Shown here in pieces: positions 11,593 through 23,200 of a stretch of 64,000 bases of DNA; the stretch's first letter is position 1; every line of letters starts with the position of its first letter. Both the position numbers and the translations under genes were made by a program. Source of the DNA: Pseudopyrenochaeta lycopersici (taxonomy: Eukaryota > Ascomycota > Dothideomycetes > Pleosporales > Pseudopyrenochaetaceae); contig NHZP01000001.1 in assembly GCA_003313425.1 (NCBI GenBank), positions 372,001-436,000 on the forward strand, read 5' to 3'. Below the pieces are notes generated by a model. The model was not told where the DNA came from. It worked only from the letters and a program-made list of their open reading frames with translations, and ran no database searches.

Positions 11593-12344
11593 TTTTTTTT
11601 GTGAATGTCGTTGCGAGGAAGGTTTTCAGCCATCTACGCCTACAGAAACCTATGTAGCGACCATGCTTTCAAGAATAGATACGTGGCCACAACATCAGAC
11701 ACCGACATGGAAATGCTGCTGAATGACGTTGTCAGGGTCGACGCCGGGGGGTTTGACTTCGGGGGGCCATTGCCGAGCATACACAGTAAGCATCTCTTTT
11801 TCAAGAATCAGTATTATCTCATAAATCAGGCGCTCCACTTAGCGCTCAGGCTGGTGTTCGGAACAACTGACACTATGGGCCAATCAGAATTCGCTTATGC
11901 AACAAGACCAAGCCTCACGTGCCAAGGACCTTCGTCTCCATCTCCAAATCCTCCACCTAGGATCAACACCAACCTACCTACCTCTGCCTGATTCTGACAC
12001 CCTGTCGTGCCATCTAGCGAATGCATTACGAACGCTCTCACTAATTCCAGCTTATAGTATCTAGTTTTCTTACGTCACACTCCATGAGCAATGCCTGTCG
12101 TAGTTGGGGAGACGCCCGCTCGGCAAGCAAACCACCAGCCTCATCCACCATGACTCCACGGGAAAGAGAAGTCAGAGATTGTCAATATTCGAGTATATAG
12201 GTCGTCCAGTTTCCTGCATTTCTAGAATCCATCATCACAAGCAACTCAACAACAACAACAATAACAACAACCAACAACCAGCCTTCGCAACAGCTACTTT
12301 CTTCATTTCGATCAACAGCCACCAAGAACTCATATTCCTTCAAT
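11593..12344. other. Intergenic with divergent promoters
   Basis: Separates the 5' ends of the F-box gene (minus) and the small secreted protein gene (plus). An open frame at 11605-11991 looks like chance. The right half holds the likely promoter and a CAA-rich leader of the secreted protein gene. Confidence 0.55.
12194..12199 (+). promoter_or_regulatory. TATA box of secreted protein gene
   Basis: TATATA 146 bp before the ATG of the secreted protein, followed at about 12245-12280 by a CAACAACAACAAT-type leader typical of well-translated fungal mRNAs. Position and context fit a core promoter; no transcription start is known. Confidence 0.45.
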
Positions 12345-12920
12345 ATGGTTAACGTCAAGTCTCTCTTCGTTGGAGCTTCGCTCTTGATCAGTGGAATCTA
12401 TGCGGCTCCCGTCTCATCTGATGTCGCTGCTCCTGAGGCTCGTGGTCTCGAGCGTAGGACATTCACAGGGGCGGCTTCTGATCCAAACAACATCCTGGAA
12501 AACACCTATATCATGGGGCCCAACTACAAGAGCAGAGGCTATACATCAGCGACTGTCAGCGACTTGAGCGGCTGCACTGCTCTCTATATCTGGGACAAAG
12601 ACTTCATCCCATCCGTCTTCCATATTTTCTGCGGTCAAGAGAGGTCCGATGGCAGAGCGGCAGGGGAGATGGTAGAGGAACTCGGTTCGAAGTGGTATGC
12701 GGGCGGTGCCGGCATCTTTGCATCAAGCTCTGCACGGGCCCAGGCTGTCGAGGCAGGACTCAAGGAGGCCATCCCGGATATCGTGGTCATAAACACTGAA
12801 ATCTACACTCGTGGCACGGGCAATATGGCGCGAACCAGGGTCACTGTTGCAAAGAACAGCAACGTTTTCAATGAGCAGAACTACGAAGGCACTCCAACTC
12901 AGCCCGGCAAGAAGAACTAG
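12345..12920 (+). CDS. Small secreted protein with LSGC...H motif (deamidase-fold candidate)
   Basis: 191 aa, single exon. Residues 1-20 form a clear signal peptide (cleavage expected after IYA), and a dibasic RR at 37-38 is a likely Kex2 site that would free a mature domain of about 150 aa. The domain contains LSGC (74-77) followed by a strand-like segment and His93 in VFHIFCG. Predicted strands and helices then alternate (helix about 103-114, strand about 120-126, helix about 128-141, strand 145-154). A Cys in LSGC with a His 12-16 residues later is the known catalytic signature of the CNF1/BLF1 toxin domains and, more loosely, of CheD, all glutamine deamidases. I have no alignment, so function is inference: it could be an extracellular enzyme or effector, or the match may be chance. 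Only two cysteines occur in the mature part (77, 96). It lies 0.8 kb from an AT-rich patch. Confidence 0.8.
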   Translation: MVNVKSLFVGASLLISGIYAAPVSSDVAAPEARGLERRTFTGAASDPNNILENTYIMGPNYKSRGYTSATVSDLSGCTALYIWDKDFIPSVFHIFCGQERSDGRAAGEMVEELGSKWYAGGAGIFASSSARAQAVEAGLKEAIPDIVVINTEIYTRGTGNMARTRVTVAKNSNVFNEQNYEGTPTQPGKKN

Positions 12921-13689
12921 GTGCTTGCAGAGTTTTCTGTATCAGCTCCGGCTTAGGAAATCAACAAGATGGATAGCGGTCAATTTGTGTATGATAGTGA
13001 GTTTCGTACGAAAGTAGCTGTATTGTCATTCCTTTATATGTTATAGATCTTTGGGTTTCATCAATTACAATTGCATCATAAGAAACTTCAGCGCGCAATG
13101 CTTCAGATTTGAAAAAATGTATCTCATGAGACTCGCAGTAGATAGTAAACTGTATTCGTGCAACATACTGTTCCAAATTCTATCCTGCTTACTATCAAGA
13201 TGACTAGGTAGGTTGAAACAGTGACTATAATTACCTTGCATGTATTCGTGAACCACCCTACTCCTAAGCTGTTAGGTCAATCAAGTAAGTGTACTAGCTA
13301 ACCATCATACGAAGAAAGATCAGGCTACCTACACAATGTCGGCACAGTTTCTGGTGGAGAATGTTGCATATAGTGTAACACATTGCAATACTCAGAGCCG
13401 CTTATCAGCACGTACAGCAAGTCACCGGCAACCACAGGTATAGGCAACCAGTATCGGCAGCAAAACAACACTATCAGTCACATTGGCTAGATAGATGACG
13501 GGAAGATCCTAGCAATAACACCAAGTACACAGTACAGCGTAAAGTAAGAGAGTCTTCGATTTCAATATCTTAAGTTTCTCAACTTCCAAGACCAGTCCGA
13601 TTTCAATACCCTTCAACTTGATTTCCTCAGTGTCCATGGACCATCACCCCCAGCCGGCGCCGCTCCTCCCGGCGCCGCAGCCTTCCTCG
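12921..13689. other. Intergenic, no gene seen
   Basis: Downstream flank of the secreted protein gene; probably 3' UTR at first, then unstructured sequence. Near its end two copies of the palindrome CGGCGCCG (13655-13662 and 13670-13677) are separated by CTCCTCC. Confidence 0.5.
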
Positions 13690-14300
13690 CATCTTACTAA
13701 AGTACGTAATTATAAATATATTTAAATACTTCCTTGGTACCTTATTGATAAAAGCCTAGTATATTACCAGTACGTTTACCAATTTAAATACTATAACTAG
13801 GTACTTGAAGTATCTATATCTTATTTTAATAGTAGTTTTGTGGATGGAACTTCCTCTGCAGCTGCAGCATGCGGTAAGTTATAGGTTGAGAGTAGGTATC
13901 TGTATTCGTGGTAACTATTCTCTATCTTTCTACGTACAGAAGAGGGTTCTTATATAGGGGGTACGTAGCTTTGGCCCTCGTGTTGAAAGCTCTGTTATCG
14001 TGTGATAGCGCGACCTCATGTACTGCGTACGGACATTACTAGTAATTTTAAGAGTTTTATAAAACTTTTTACTAAGTTATTATTAAAATGACTCCTAAGT
14101 ATCTGTAATTCTTTCTTAGTTAGCCTTATCGTTAGCTTGTAAGATCTTCACAATAGGGTAGTAGATAAGGGTAGTTAAGCTCAGCCTAAGCGAGTGCGCC
14201 AGCGCGCCCCGCTAACGTGCAGTTACTGTTATATTTAAGGACATAATTAAACTCAGTGTAGAGGTAGATAGATAGATAGACTAGCTTATCTCTTATCAAA
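13690..14300. repeat. AT-rich patch, probable RIP-mutated remnant
   Basis: Composition changes abruptly at about 13690 to DNA rich in TA, TAATTA and TTTAAA words with no open frame, ending near a short TAGA tandem repeat (about 14264-14279). A GC-rich island (about 14188-14215) interrupts it. This is what a RIP-degraded transposon fragment looks like in Pezizomycotina, but no transposon protein or terminal repeat is recognisable. Confidence 0.5.
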
Positions 14301-14684
14301 TTTCCAATTTAATGTGCTGTTGAGCAATTGAGCAAAAAGACGCGTCCATTTTGGTGGGGCTGGCCACTGACTGGTTTGGCCATTGAATGGTGGAACACGT
14401 TATCGACGAATTTTCCAGCTTGATGAATTACGAGGCTCGAATGTGGAGGTTCTAGAATGAAGCCATTAAGTATCGTCAAGAAAAACACGCTGGAATTGGC
14501 GATAGCGCGCCCCGTCCATTCCCATCATTCACGGTACGCAGAAGGACTGACGAGACCTCAATCGTGTCATGTTGTTGAGATACGGAGAAGTGCTAATAGA
14601 GCAAGAGGCGGGTTTTACATTTCAGAAATATTTATAGAAATGGCATGTCTTTATTGTTCTTTTCGTTCTATTTCGCCATAATAA
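14301..14684. other. Intergenic, 3' flank of pseudouridine gene
   Basis: Composition returns to normal. A 74-codon plus-strand frame (14457-14681) has no recognisable content. The right end would be the 3' UTR of the minus-strand gene that stops at 14685. Confidence 0.5.
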
Positions 14685-17253
14685 TCACATCTTCAGTGTC
14701 CTCAATTCAGGACTGACACTCTCCCTACTCTTCAAGCTCAGCCCTGCTGCCCGCTGCGCGAAGTCGATAACATCCTGCACCTTCTTTCCCTGCGCCAGTC
14801 CTACAGATAATGCACCACAGAACGTGTCCCCAATACCATTCACACTAACGACTTCATTCGCGTCTAATACTTTCTCTGGCGGGAAGAGTCGCACGTATAA
14901 GCCTCCGACCCCACTTGTGTTGTCGGCGTTCATATTCCTGGCAAGAACGTGTGGCCGATCAACATCGTTGTGGAGCTCTGGCGCATCGGTGGCGAGGACC
15001 TTCGTAAGAAGCACACCCTGTGGACCCAATTTGGTGAGAATAGTTGGAAAGAAAGGAAGAAGCTTTATGGCTTGTTGCGGAATTCCTTGGTCAACTATGT
15101 CAGATGTAGTAGCGTATGCTAAAGGTACGCGGAGACCGGATTGAGGGATACCGAGGGCGTCTATGACGGTGAACCAGTCGGGGCTGTCGAAGTAGGAGGA
15201 TTCGTGTGCAAAGTTGTGGATTGCAGTGAGTTCGTAGATGTTTGGTGTTATGATGTCCACGATAGGAGTAGGGAACGTATTAAGTGTCTCGTTCTTCGAA
15301 GATGAGGTAGTAGGAGGGAAAACACGAACAGCCTTTGCGGTGGAGACCGGCTCGAAAATCGTTGTCGTTGAGGGATGGCGTGCTGCCTGGAGCCAGGTAG
15401 CTAGCGCTGAAGCTGACCAATTCGCGTCTGCAACGAAGACTTTGGGACGCGCTGAAGAGTTGTTGAAGAGAGAAGCTGCGAGGTCTTCGGTGGTGTCTTG
15501 GGGGATGGTTTCCAGGATCGACATGTCAGCCATGGCAAGCGCGAGATCTTTGTTGGCGTTGTTAACAGCAACATACTGTGCGGTTCTAGAGGGTTTCGGA
15601 AGTGTCTCGATGCCAGAAATTGACATGTCTTCTTCTTGCAGCTGTCCCAGCGCTGCGCGTCCGCTGAGATCATCCCCGATCGCGCTGCGTAGGTGGACAG
15701 AGGAGCCAAGGAGGTGAGCAGCTTTGGCAATGTTATGGGCTACACCTCCAAGCGTTTGATTAATCACTGCTGGGTTGGATGTATGTGGCAGTGGATCGGT
15801 GTGACTTGTAGAGTTGACGAAAGGGGCGTAATCACACGAGAAATCAACGGCAAGAGCACCTGCTACAATTATGTCTGCGTTTGACGAATCCTCAGAGGTG
15901 ATTGAAGCAGAAGCAGCAGGGGTTGAAGGAGGCTCTAAGGTGGAGAAAGATGCATTACTGTGTTGATCCTCTGGAGTAGCCGTAGGACTCGAGATGATTG
16001 GTGTAAAGTAGGAGCGACGCCATCTACATACTTACGATCAGCACCAGTTCTACAATCAAACATCAAGAGTGCTGGCTCACGCTTGTGCTTCTTCTTGCTT
16101 CGCCTCGAGAATGGCAAGTTCTCGGGCTACGATGGTCGCACGCTTGACGTTCGACTCAATCAACGCTCTATTGGCCGGTATGCTCTTGCCTTTGGTGAGC
16201 TCCTTGATCTTGGCTAGCACAAATGGTGTGTTGTCTTTGCCCGACACATTCGAAGCATCAGCTTGCCGTAAGGCTTCTGCAATAACAACGTCCATCTCAT
16301 CTTTCGGTATGGCGAACTCCGACGGGACTGGATTGGCGAAAAGTAGGCCGGACGAGATCTGGAGAGAATGTTGCGCATCTAGTATCGAGATCAGCATGTG
16401 GAGGTCTGGACGTTCAGTGGAAGAGGGTCCTCACGTATTATGGCAGCAGCCTCAATCTCATCCGCTATGGTAGCTGGACTCTTCACGCCACTATCCCTCG
16501 ACCAGAAGGCGGGGAAGTCTACATTTCCTTTGCGCCCGTCTGCGAATGTGCCTACGCCCACACCTTCAGTCTCAAGGTATTCAATTGTCCTTGCAATGTC
16601 GAGGAAGCTCTTGCAGCCACTTGAGATGACAGTGACTGGCGTTCTACCCAGCTCGGTCAGATCCGCAGAGATGTCCATGCTGGATTCTGCACCACGGTGG
16701 ACACCACCCAGACCACCCGTACCAAAGATCTTAATCCCAGCAAGATGCGCCAGCAGCATGGTCCCAGATATAGTTGTGCCTCCATTGAACAGCTTGTCGG
16801 TAAGTCTCATGCCGCCCACATAGCTGAGGTCTCGTCTTGAGAGCTTCAGTGTGTTCGATTTGCCCGCGGAAGAAGCCAGTTTTATGATCTCTTCTGGATC
16901 CATGCCTACGCGTGCTACTCCGTCTACAATGCCTATAGTAGCGGGCACACCGCCATTGGTTCGGACTACACTCTCGAGGAGGGATGCCAGAGCTACGTTC
17001 TCGGGGTATGGGAAGCCTGGACCGCTTAATTAACTACTGATCCACGTAAAAAAGCTGCAAGCTGCCCACCATGAGTGTATATTGTCGTCTCCAGCGCGAC
17101 GACAGGTTTCTTCGAATTCAAAGCTTCCCGCACCTCCTCTGACACGCGGAAGAAGCCATTATTGGTGAGACCGCGCCTCCCAATAGACGTAGCTGGTCCT
17201 AGATTACGAGAGACTGCCCGTGGCCTGCTCACTGCTCTGCAAAGGAGTATCAT
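14685..17253 (-). CDS. Bifunctional pseudouridine-5'-phosphate glycosidase / PfkB pseudouridine kinase
   Basis: Breaks down pseudouridine: the PfkB half phosphorylates it and the glycosidase half (indigoidine-synthase-A family) splits pseudouridine 5'-phosphate into uracil and ribose 5-phosphate. Exons on the minus strand are 17253-17070, 17016-16435, 16378-16081 and 16023-14685, giving 800 aa with all phases closing. The glycosidase part has ALETTIYTHGFPYPEN across the first junction, then GTGGLGGVHRGAE, VISSGCKSFLDI and SSGLLFANPVP. A Ser/Pro/Thr-rich linker of about 45 aa follows. The kinase part starts at ADIIVAGALAVDFSCDY and ends with the anion-hole motif NGIGDTFCGA. The order matches fungal bifunctional proteins such as that of S. 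pombe. The chosen start gives an Arg-rich, acid-free N-terminus resembling a mitochondrial presequence. Divergent from OST1 across 233 bp. Confidence 0.93.
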
Positions 17254-17486
17254 GGTATCTTTCCAGCAGAGGTGTACCTCGATGCAGCTATGGAGGGGTG
17301 AATTAAGCTGCCGCATAAGCTTGGCAACGGGGCGCGGAGGTGCCTGGGGAACTCCGAAGAGAACACGACACGCAACGCAATAGCCCGCATACGCAACAAT
17401 CTCAAGTCCACCCAACACCCCGACATTCCGCCTTTCCGCTCCCCATCAGCCTCACAGATGCTTGGGAAGCTTGATTACCAGCAAAT
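17254..17486. promoter_or_regulatory. Shared divergent promoter, pseudouridine enzyme / OST1
   Basis: Only 233 bp lie between the two start codons, so both promoters and both leaders must fit here. No clear TATA box is visible on either side. Confidence 0.5.
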
Positions 17487-19029
17487 ATGAGGCCAACTTC
17501 CCTCTTCACAAGCTGCCTGGCAGCTCTTTCGAGCTTCGCATGCGCCGAATTGAACCTCTCAGAACCGCTACTCTCCAAGCAATTGCTGCCGAGCACCTTT
17601 ACGCCGCCACAAGTGTTCAAGAATGCCAATTTGGTCCGGACGACCAATCTGGACAAGGCCTATGCTCGGGAAACCATCAATGTCATAATTGAGAACATTG
17701 ACGCGAAACCCCAGTCCGAGTACTATTTACCGTTCGAGACGAGCTTGATATCAAAGATTGGAGGCCTGGAAGTAAGAGACAAGAAGGCAGCCGACGGAGG
17801 ATTGTTCAAGGTCGAGGTAGTGGGCTTTGACACGGAGAGGTAGCTCCCAATTGCGCCTTTGGCACATGACAGCCATACTGACAGCCTTCAGCACCACCGA
17901 ATTCTATCGCATCCACCTGCCCGAACCCCTCGCGCCCAAGGCGCAGCAGACCCTCACCATCTCCTACTCGGTCCTCTCGACTCTCAAGCCTGTCCCCGCT
18001 GAGCTCGCCCAGTCCGCCAAGCAGTATGTGCAGTACACCTTCAGCGCATATGTGCCTTCCGCCTACGTCACCGAGAAGCAGAAGACCAAGGTCAAGTTCC
18101 CCAACACCGACGTGCCGGACTACACCACCCTCCCCGCCGACCTCAATGAAGAGAAGAAGGCCGACCCGCAGAAGCAGGGCTCCACATTCACCTATGGCGT
18201 CTACACCAACGTGCCAGCGGGCGCACAGCAGCCTGTGAGCGTCCGCTACGAGTTCACCAAGCCCATCACCCACGCCACAGTCCTCGAGCGCGATCTTGAG
18301 GTCTCACACTGGGGCGGCAACTTGGCCTCCGAGGAGCGCTACTGGCTCGTCAACCAGGGCGCTGGACTCAAGAACCATTTCTCGCGCGTCGAATGGCAGA
18401 AGCAATCGTACATGAACCCGCCCACCTTTGCTCTGAAGGGCTTGAACCTGCCATTGGCTCCCGGTGCGGTGGATCCCTACTTCACCGACGATATCGGCAA
18501 TGTGTCGACCTCGAGGTTCCGCCCTAGCAAGAAGGAGGCATTGCTCGAGTTGAAGCCGCGCTACCCCGTCTTTGGAACCTGGAAGTACAGCTTCCGCGTC
18601 GGCTGGAACACCGACCTGTCAACCTACCTGCGCAAGCTTTCCACAAGCGACACCTACGTCCTGAAAGTGCCCTTCCTTGAGGGTCCCCGTTCCGGTGAAG
18701 GCATCGCCTACGGCCGCGTGAACCTGCGCGTCATTCTCCCAGAGGGCGCTACCAATGTCAAGTTCTCTACCACCGTACCGCTTGTATCTGACTCAATTAG
18801 TCTGCACAAGACGTTCATGGACACGCTGGGCCGCACGACGCTGACCCTGACGGCTATTAACCTTGTCGATGAGTTCAGAGATCGGGATCTGATTGTCTCG
18901 TACGACTACCCCTGGACCGCAGGCTACAGGAAGCCAGCCGTCATTACTTTGGGCCTCTTCGCTGTCTTGGCGGTGAGCTACGTGCTAGGGACGATTGACA
19001 CGAGCATTGGAAAGAAGAAGACGGCGTAG
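17487..19029 (+). CDS. OST1: Oligosaccharyltransferase subunit OST1 (ribophorin I)
   Basis: Subunit of the ER oligosaccharyltransferase that transfers glycans to Asn on nascent secretory proteins. Exons 17487-17839 and 17892-19029 encode 496 aa; the junction reads FDTESTTEFYRIHLP. Residues 1-20 are a signal peptide ending in FACA. The lumenal ribophorin I domain contains YYLPFE, SHWGGNLASEERYWLVNQGA, YPVFGTWKYSFRVGW and FSTTVPLVSDS. A single membrane helix near the C-terminus (about 471-490, VITLGLFAVLAVSYVLGTI) is followed by a short lysine-rich cytosolic tail ending KKKTA. Length is normal for the family. The GC-rich third positions in exon 2 fit strong expression. Confidence 0.96.
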
Positions 19030-19282
19030 AGAATCGACGGAGCGACGAGTATATACGATAGTGAGGAAGATAAAAGGCCAGAAAAGTCGAGTTGTTGGCG
19101 TCACGGTTGCCTTGGAGCTGGATTCAGCGCAGATGTACGACAGGTAGCCAATTTCCCATTTTCGTTTTCATGTAGAACAATCAGATATCGGGTTCATTTC
19201 AGTCCATTACCATCATTGGGGTATCATCCAGTACTGCCCCTTCCCGCTCGAATTGTAGAAATCAACTCCTTCCATCATCACT

Positions 19283-20290
19283 TCAGAATACATCACCTAC
19301 CCCCTTCACTCGATGCGCATGACGCACCACAACTTTCACACCCTCTTCAATCCCCAACCGCCCAACTTCACTCCGCACCTCCAACGCAATCATATCCGCA
19401 ATAGCAACACTCCGATGCGTCCCCGCCGTACAACACACACTCATCGCCACCTCTCTCCTCCCCCTTCCCCCTCTCAATCGCTGCCTCGCGCCAAAGTCCA
19501 GCAAATCCGCAACAGCCTGGCGTATCGCCTCTCTCGCACAGCGGTCGCGCAGGACATGTCCTTGGATGATCGGGGAGAGGCCCGAGTACATTTCGCACAG
19601 CTGTCTCGGGGGAACGAGCATGTTGGACGCGTTGATGGTGTAGAGGTGCGGGATTGGGGGATCGCGGTGCGGTAGGTGGCTGTTTAGCAGGTCGGTGACG
19701 GCTTGCGGTGTGGGTGTGCGCTGCGTGCTGTAGGTTATGATGTATATTGTTGGATAGTGGCTCAGATCGGAAGTGTGGAGGGAGTGAGCGGGTGTTCGAG
19801 GGGTGAGGGTGGAGTGCAAAGGATGGGTAGGTGGATTATTTGGTGCTGGTGGACGGTTCTGAAGAGGTGAGTAGAAAGGTGTTGCGCTGGCTATGTAGTC
19901 GCTGGGCTTTGATGTATGCTGTCGCACCGGACTGGCTGGAAGCTCAAAATGCACATGCCTCGCTGCTCCTCTGCGTAGGCTCTCATGCTGTCTATCAATA
20001 GGACCAGGTACTCGTTGGACTTGTTTTCTTCCCAAGAGTTCTGCAGCTCCGCTACCATGCCGAAATATCACAGCTGGTGCTCGTCTTTCCGTGGGCGCAG
20101 TGGCTACGCGTTTAGGCGACTGGGTCGCCGGAGGCAAGTTGGGATACAGTCTTAGCTGATCGATATGCATATGTGTGAGGCTCAAGTGCGAGACGCAAGA
20201 TCTTGTGCGAAGGGCTTCGTTTGACAATGGACAAGGTGTGCAAATGGGGCATTCGAAATGAGGTCGTGCATGATTGGGGCAGATTGGCAT
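19283..20290 (-). CDS. RapZ C-terminal-domain protein
   Basis: 335 aa, single exon. The C-terminal part (about 180-327) resembles the RapZ C-terminal domain: TIYIITYSTQ, then VAMSVCCTAGTHRSVAIAD (281-299), matching the CTGGxHRSV motif of bacterial RapZ/YvcJ, and a closing HAHR. The N-terminal P-loop kinase-like domain of bacterial RapZ is absent; instead there is a Pro-rich, low-complexity region. The first 20 residues hold a Cys/His cluster (C4, H7, C14, C17, C20) that could bind zinc. In bacteria this domain binds a small RNA; the role in fungi is unknown to me. The start is the first ATG that includes this cluster. Family call good, function open. Confidence 0.75.
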   Translation of the reverse strand: MPICPNHARPHFECPICTPCPLSNEALRTRSCVSHLSLTHMHIDQLRLYPNLPPATQSPKRVATAPTERRAPAVIFRHGSGAAELLGRKQVQRVPGPIDRQHESLRRGAARHVHFELPASPVRQHTSKPSDYIASATPFYSPLQNRPPAPNNPPTHPLHSTLTPRTPAHSLHTSDLSHYPTIYIITYSTQRTPTPQAVTDLLNSHLPHRDPPIPHLYTINASNMLVPPRQLCEMYSGLSPIIQGHVLRDRCAREAIRQAVADLLDFGARQRLRGGRGRREVAMSVCCTAGTHRSVAIADMIALEVRSEVGRLGIEEGVKVVVRHAHRVKGVGDVF

Positions 20291-23200
20291 TGCTCGCAGT
20301 CTCAGAGAGCTCGTCCACGCGATTTGAGGTCTGTAGGAAAAGGTAATTTCAAGAAAGAGTCAAGGTAACGACCGAACGAAGGACGAAGAGCTCAGGGTTT
20401 GGACTTGGACAACGAAGGAAGAGGAACATTAGGGATGTAAATGATAGCTTGTGAAGTTTGCTCAGTATTGGAAGAAACCACAGTAATCGGTTGGTGTAGC
20501 ACATGGCGCGCTGCTCCAATCGTGAGTGAGGCAGTGGTGTCGCATGGAGGCACAGGACAATCTGGTGACGAGAAACGTGGTTGTACGATATTCAAAGTGA
20601 TGTTGCCAAAAGGCGGAAGTTCTTACAATTCAGAGGAGAAAGGGAAAGTACTAAAAACATGCTTGCCAGAATCACGCTTGCCTTGGTTCAAGGAAGGAAG
20701 GGAGGTGTTGAGGTTTTGATCTCTCTGAAAGAGAAAAGGACGCAAGAACGGGACTGTAACCACGAACAGTATGCTCATCTCACTCTTATTGGAAGCACTT
20801 CGCATCATGGACATTCTAGAGGACATTGTTTTGATGGCCTCTACCCTTGTGGTATTTGCGCATCTAATCAAGACAAGTTTGCAATATTGAACGCACTGTG
20901 CATATGAATCCACTGCTTGAAGGGCTGCTCGCTTACCAGCGCACAAAACATTGCTGGTGGCAATAGGAGAGAAGATGGACAAGGAGAATAGATGACGTGG
21001 AGAAAAACTGTAAACAGTAAACAACGCGAAAGGAAGGGGATCCTGATTCATAGAATTCGTCACCCGTCACTACACCCTGGACCACAACGTCCCTTCGATT
21101 CTTCTGGAACAACGTCCTCTCCGCTCTATTGGAAGGCATCTCGATTCATTCCAAGATCTCAGAAACTTCCTTGGATAAAGTTCCTGGCTTCTCAACACGA
21201 TGTGTTGAGTTTCCGATCCTTTTGTCCCGCATACCAAGGTTCGCACTCATCTCCCCAAAACTATCATTGTCCGGATTGGCATGACATCCCAAGGCTAGAT
21301 CGATCTCAAACATAACCTTGAACGCTGGCTCCACTTTGACAATGGCCATTGCCACTGTCCTCCATCCTTGAGGGTTTCGCCCACCCCCGCGGATGCAAGA
21401 CAAGGCGCGCATGCATGCTCCACCGCAAAGATTGCGCGACGTGGCTTTCTGCGAGTCGCCCAAACAGACGCTCGTCTTTTGCAAGGGTGTTTAATCTGCA
21501 CGTCTCCACAAGCTCAGACGCAGGAGGAAAGAAAGAAAGACAAGTAAAAATAAAATTTTTTTTTTATCAAGATACGCGTGTCAGGACCAGAGATGGCGGT
21601 GAGGAAATGAGGATAAGAGAGAAGAAGGGGGCTCAAAGCAGATGGATGGCCGAAACACAAAATTTGAAGGATGGTTCTCTTAAAGTTCACCTACCCTTAA
21701 AGTTTCATGCTAGTTAAACGAGTACGTACTTCTCTGTCCAAGTGAGTAATTACGGGATTCCTTCATTGCTGGTTTGACAATCGAGGACGACCGTGAGTAT
21801 TATACGTAGTGGTGCCGGAGAACCGCGCAACCCGGGTCTCCATGGAATTTCATCAAGGTCCGCCTTGCGAGACATCTTATAACAAGCATCTCCCAACGGC
21901 ACAGAAAGCGGGTCTGTCTCCGCAACTGTCTTGCGCGTCGCTGCTGCACGACATCTGTCGCTCATATCGTCTCGACGAGGGTATGCTGTTCTCTGTGCTT
22001 GCTTGGTAGCGTTCCTGCATGACATCCATCAATGACCCTGTCTCCCATTACTTGCTTTCGGTATACGACTTTTTTCGGCATTCAACCCTGACTTGCAGAC
22101 TCGGGGGTTTTGCAGATGATCTGCGGACCGATGGCGGGCCATTCGCTTCCGTTGGGCTCCCTTCTGCCGCGTAAATGATTCTATCCGCATTATGGTAATG
22201 ACTTGCTTCAGCTACCTTGTCAGAATAACCCTTGAAGGCGCTTCGAATGCCTTCTACTGCAAGGTTTCTACACGAATCAATAGGTTTTTGACTCGCTTGT
22301 TGGGCATCGTTGATGCAGGACACCAAGCATGCATGTGGCTCAGATCGCGCAATCTACCAGCTCGACTCGACGCCCGTCATGTCTATGATTGTCACTGAGC
22401 AGCCTCGCAGACGCCATGATCCCTCAACAAGCTTCTAGTTTTACTTTTCCGGGGACGAGATGTCGTGCGTCCGGTCGTTGGTGGAGGCCCAACTAGCCCA
22501 GAATAGCGGTTTGACATATCCAAGGCGGAAAGTCGATTTCCTGCACAGCGACTCGCGGAACAGCAGAATGGCGCATCTGCGGTGCAAACATGAAGATAGG
22601 TATTTGGAAATAATGTTGGAATGGGTTGGTTGTGCATGCCTAAACTCGCAAAGTCCATCCTGCGAATAATAGTCGTTGTTGTGATGCAAAGAAGTGCCGT
22701 GAATTCAATGAGTAGATAGTCGGCCCGTTCAGGAGTCACCCGATTCATCGTCCGACAATCCATGACATGGTACGCCGTATGCGCGATTTTCGGATGAGGG
22801 ACAACAAATGTTAAAAAAAACAGCTCATATGGGCACGAGTCGACTACGGTGTCCAATCCCATCCTCTCAGATGACCGCTCTATACCCTGACTACAGTTAG
22901 TTTAGACCATCTACGAACCCTAGCTGCATTGTTTCTTACTCTACTTCCTTTAAAAGACGTAACATCACTTTCGAAAGCCTACTCGTGGCCAAATGGCCTG
23001 ATAAGTGGGTAGGTACACCACGCAACTTATCCGCGAATACGGCGGCGGTCAAGCAGAGGCACGAAGGATTCGATCGGAAACGTCACTCGCGTCACTCTAC
23101 TCCGCCATGTCCTCTGTTGCTCTCAGCTTCGCACCTGAGTTTCGGGTTCGGGGTCAAGGGGGCCCCTCTCGCCACCAACACCTTGTCCTTGCGCCTCAAA

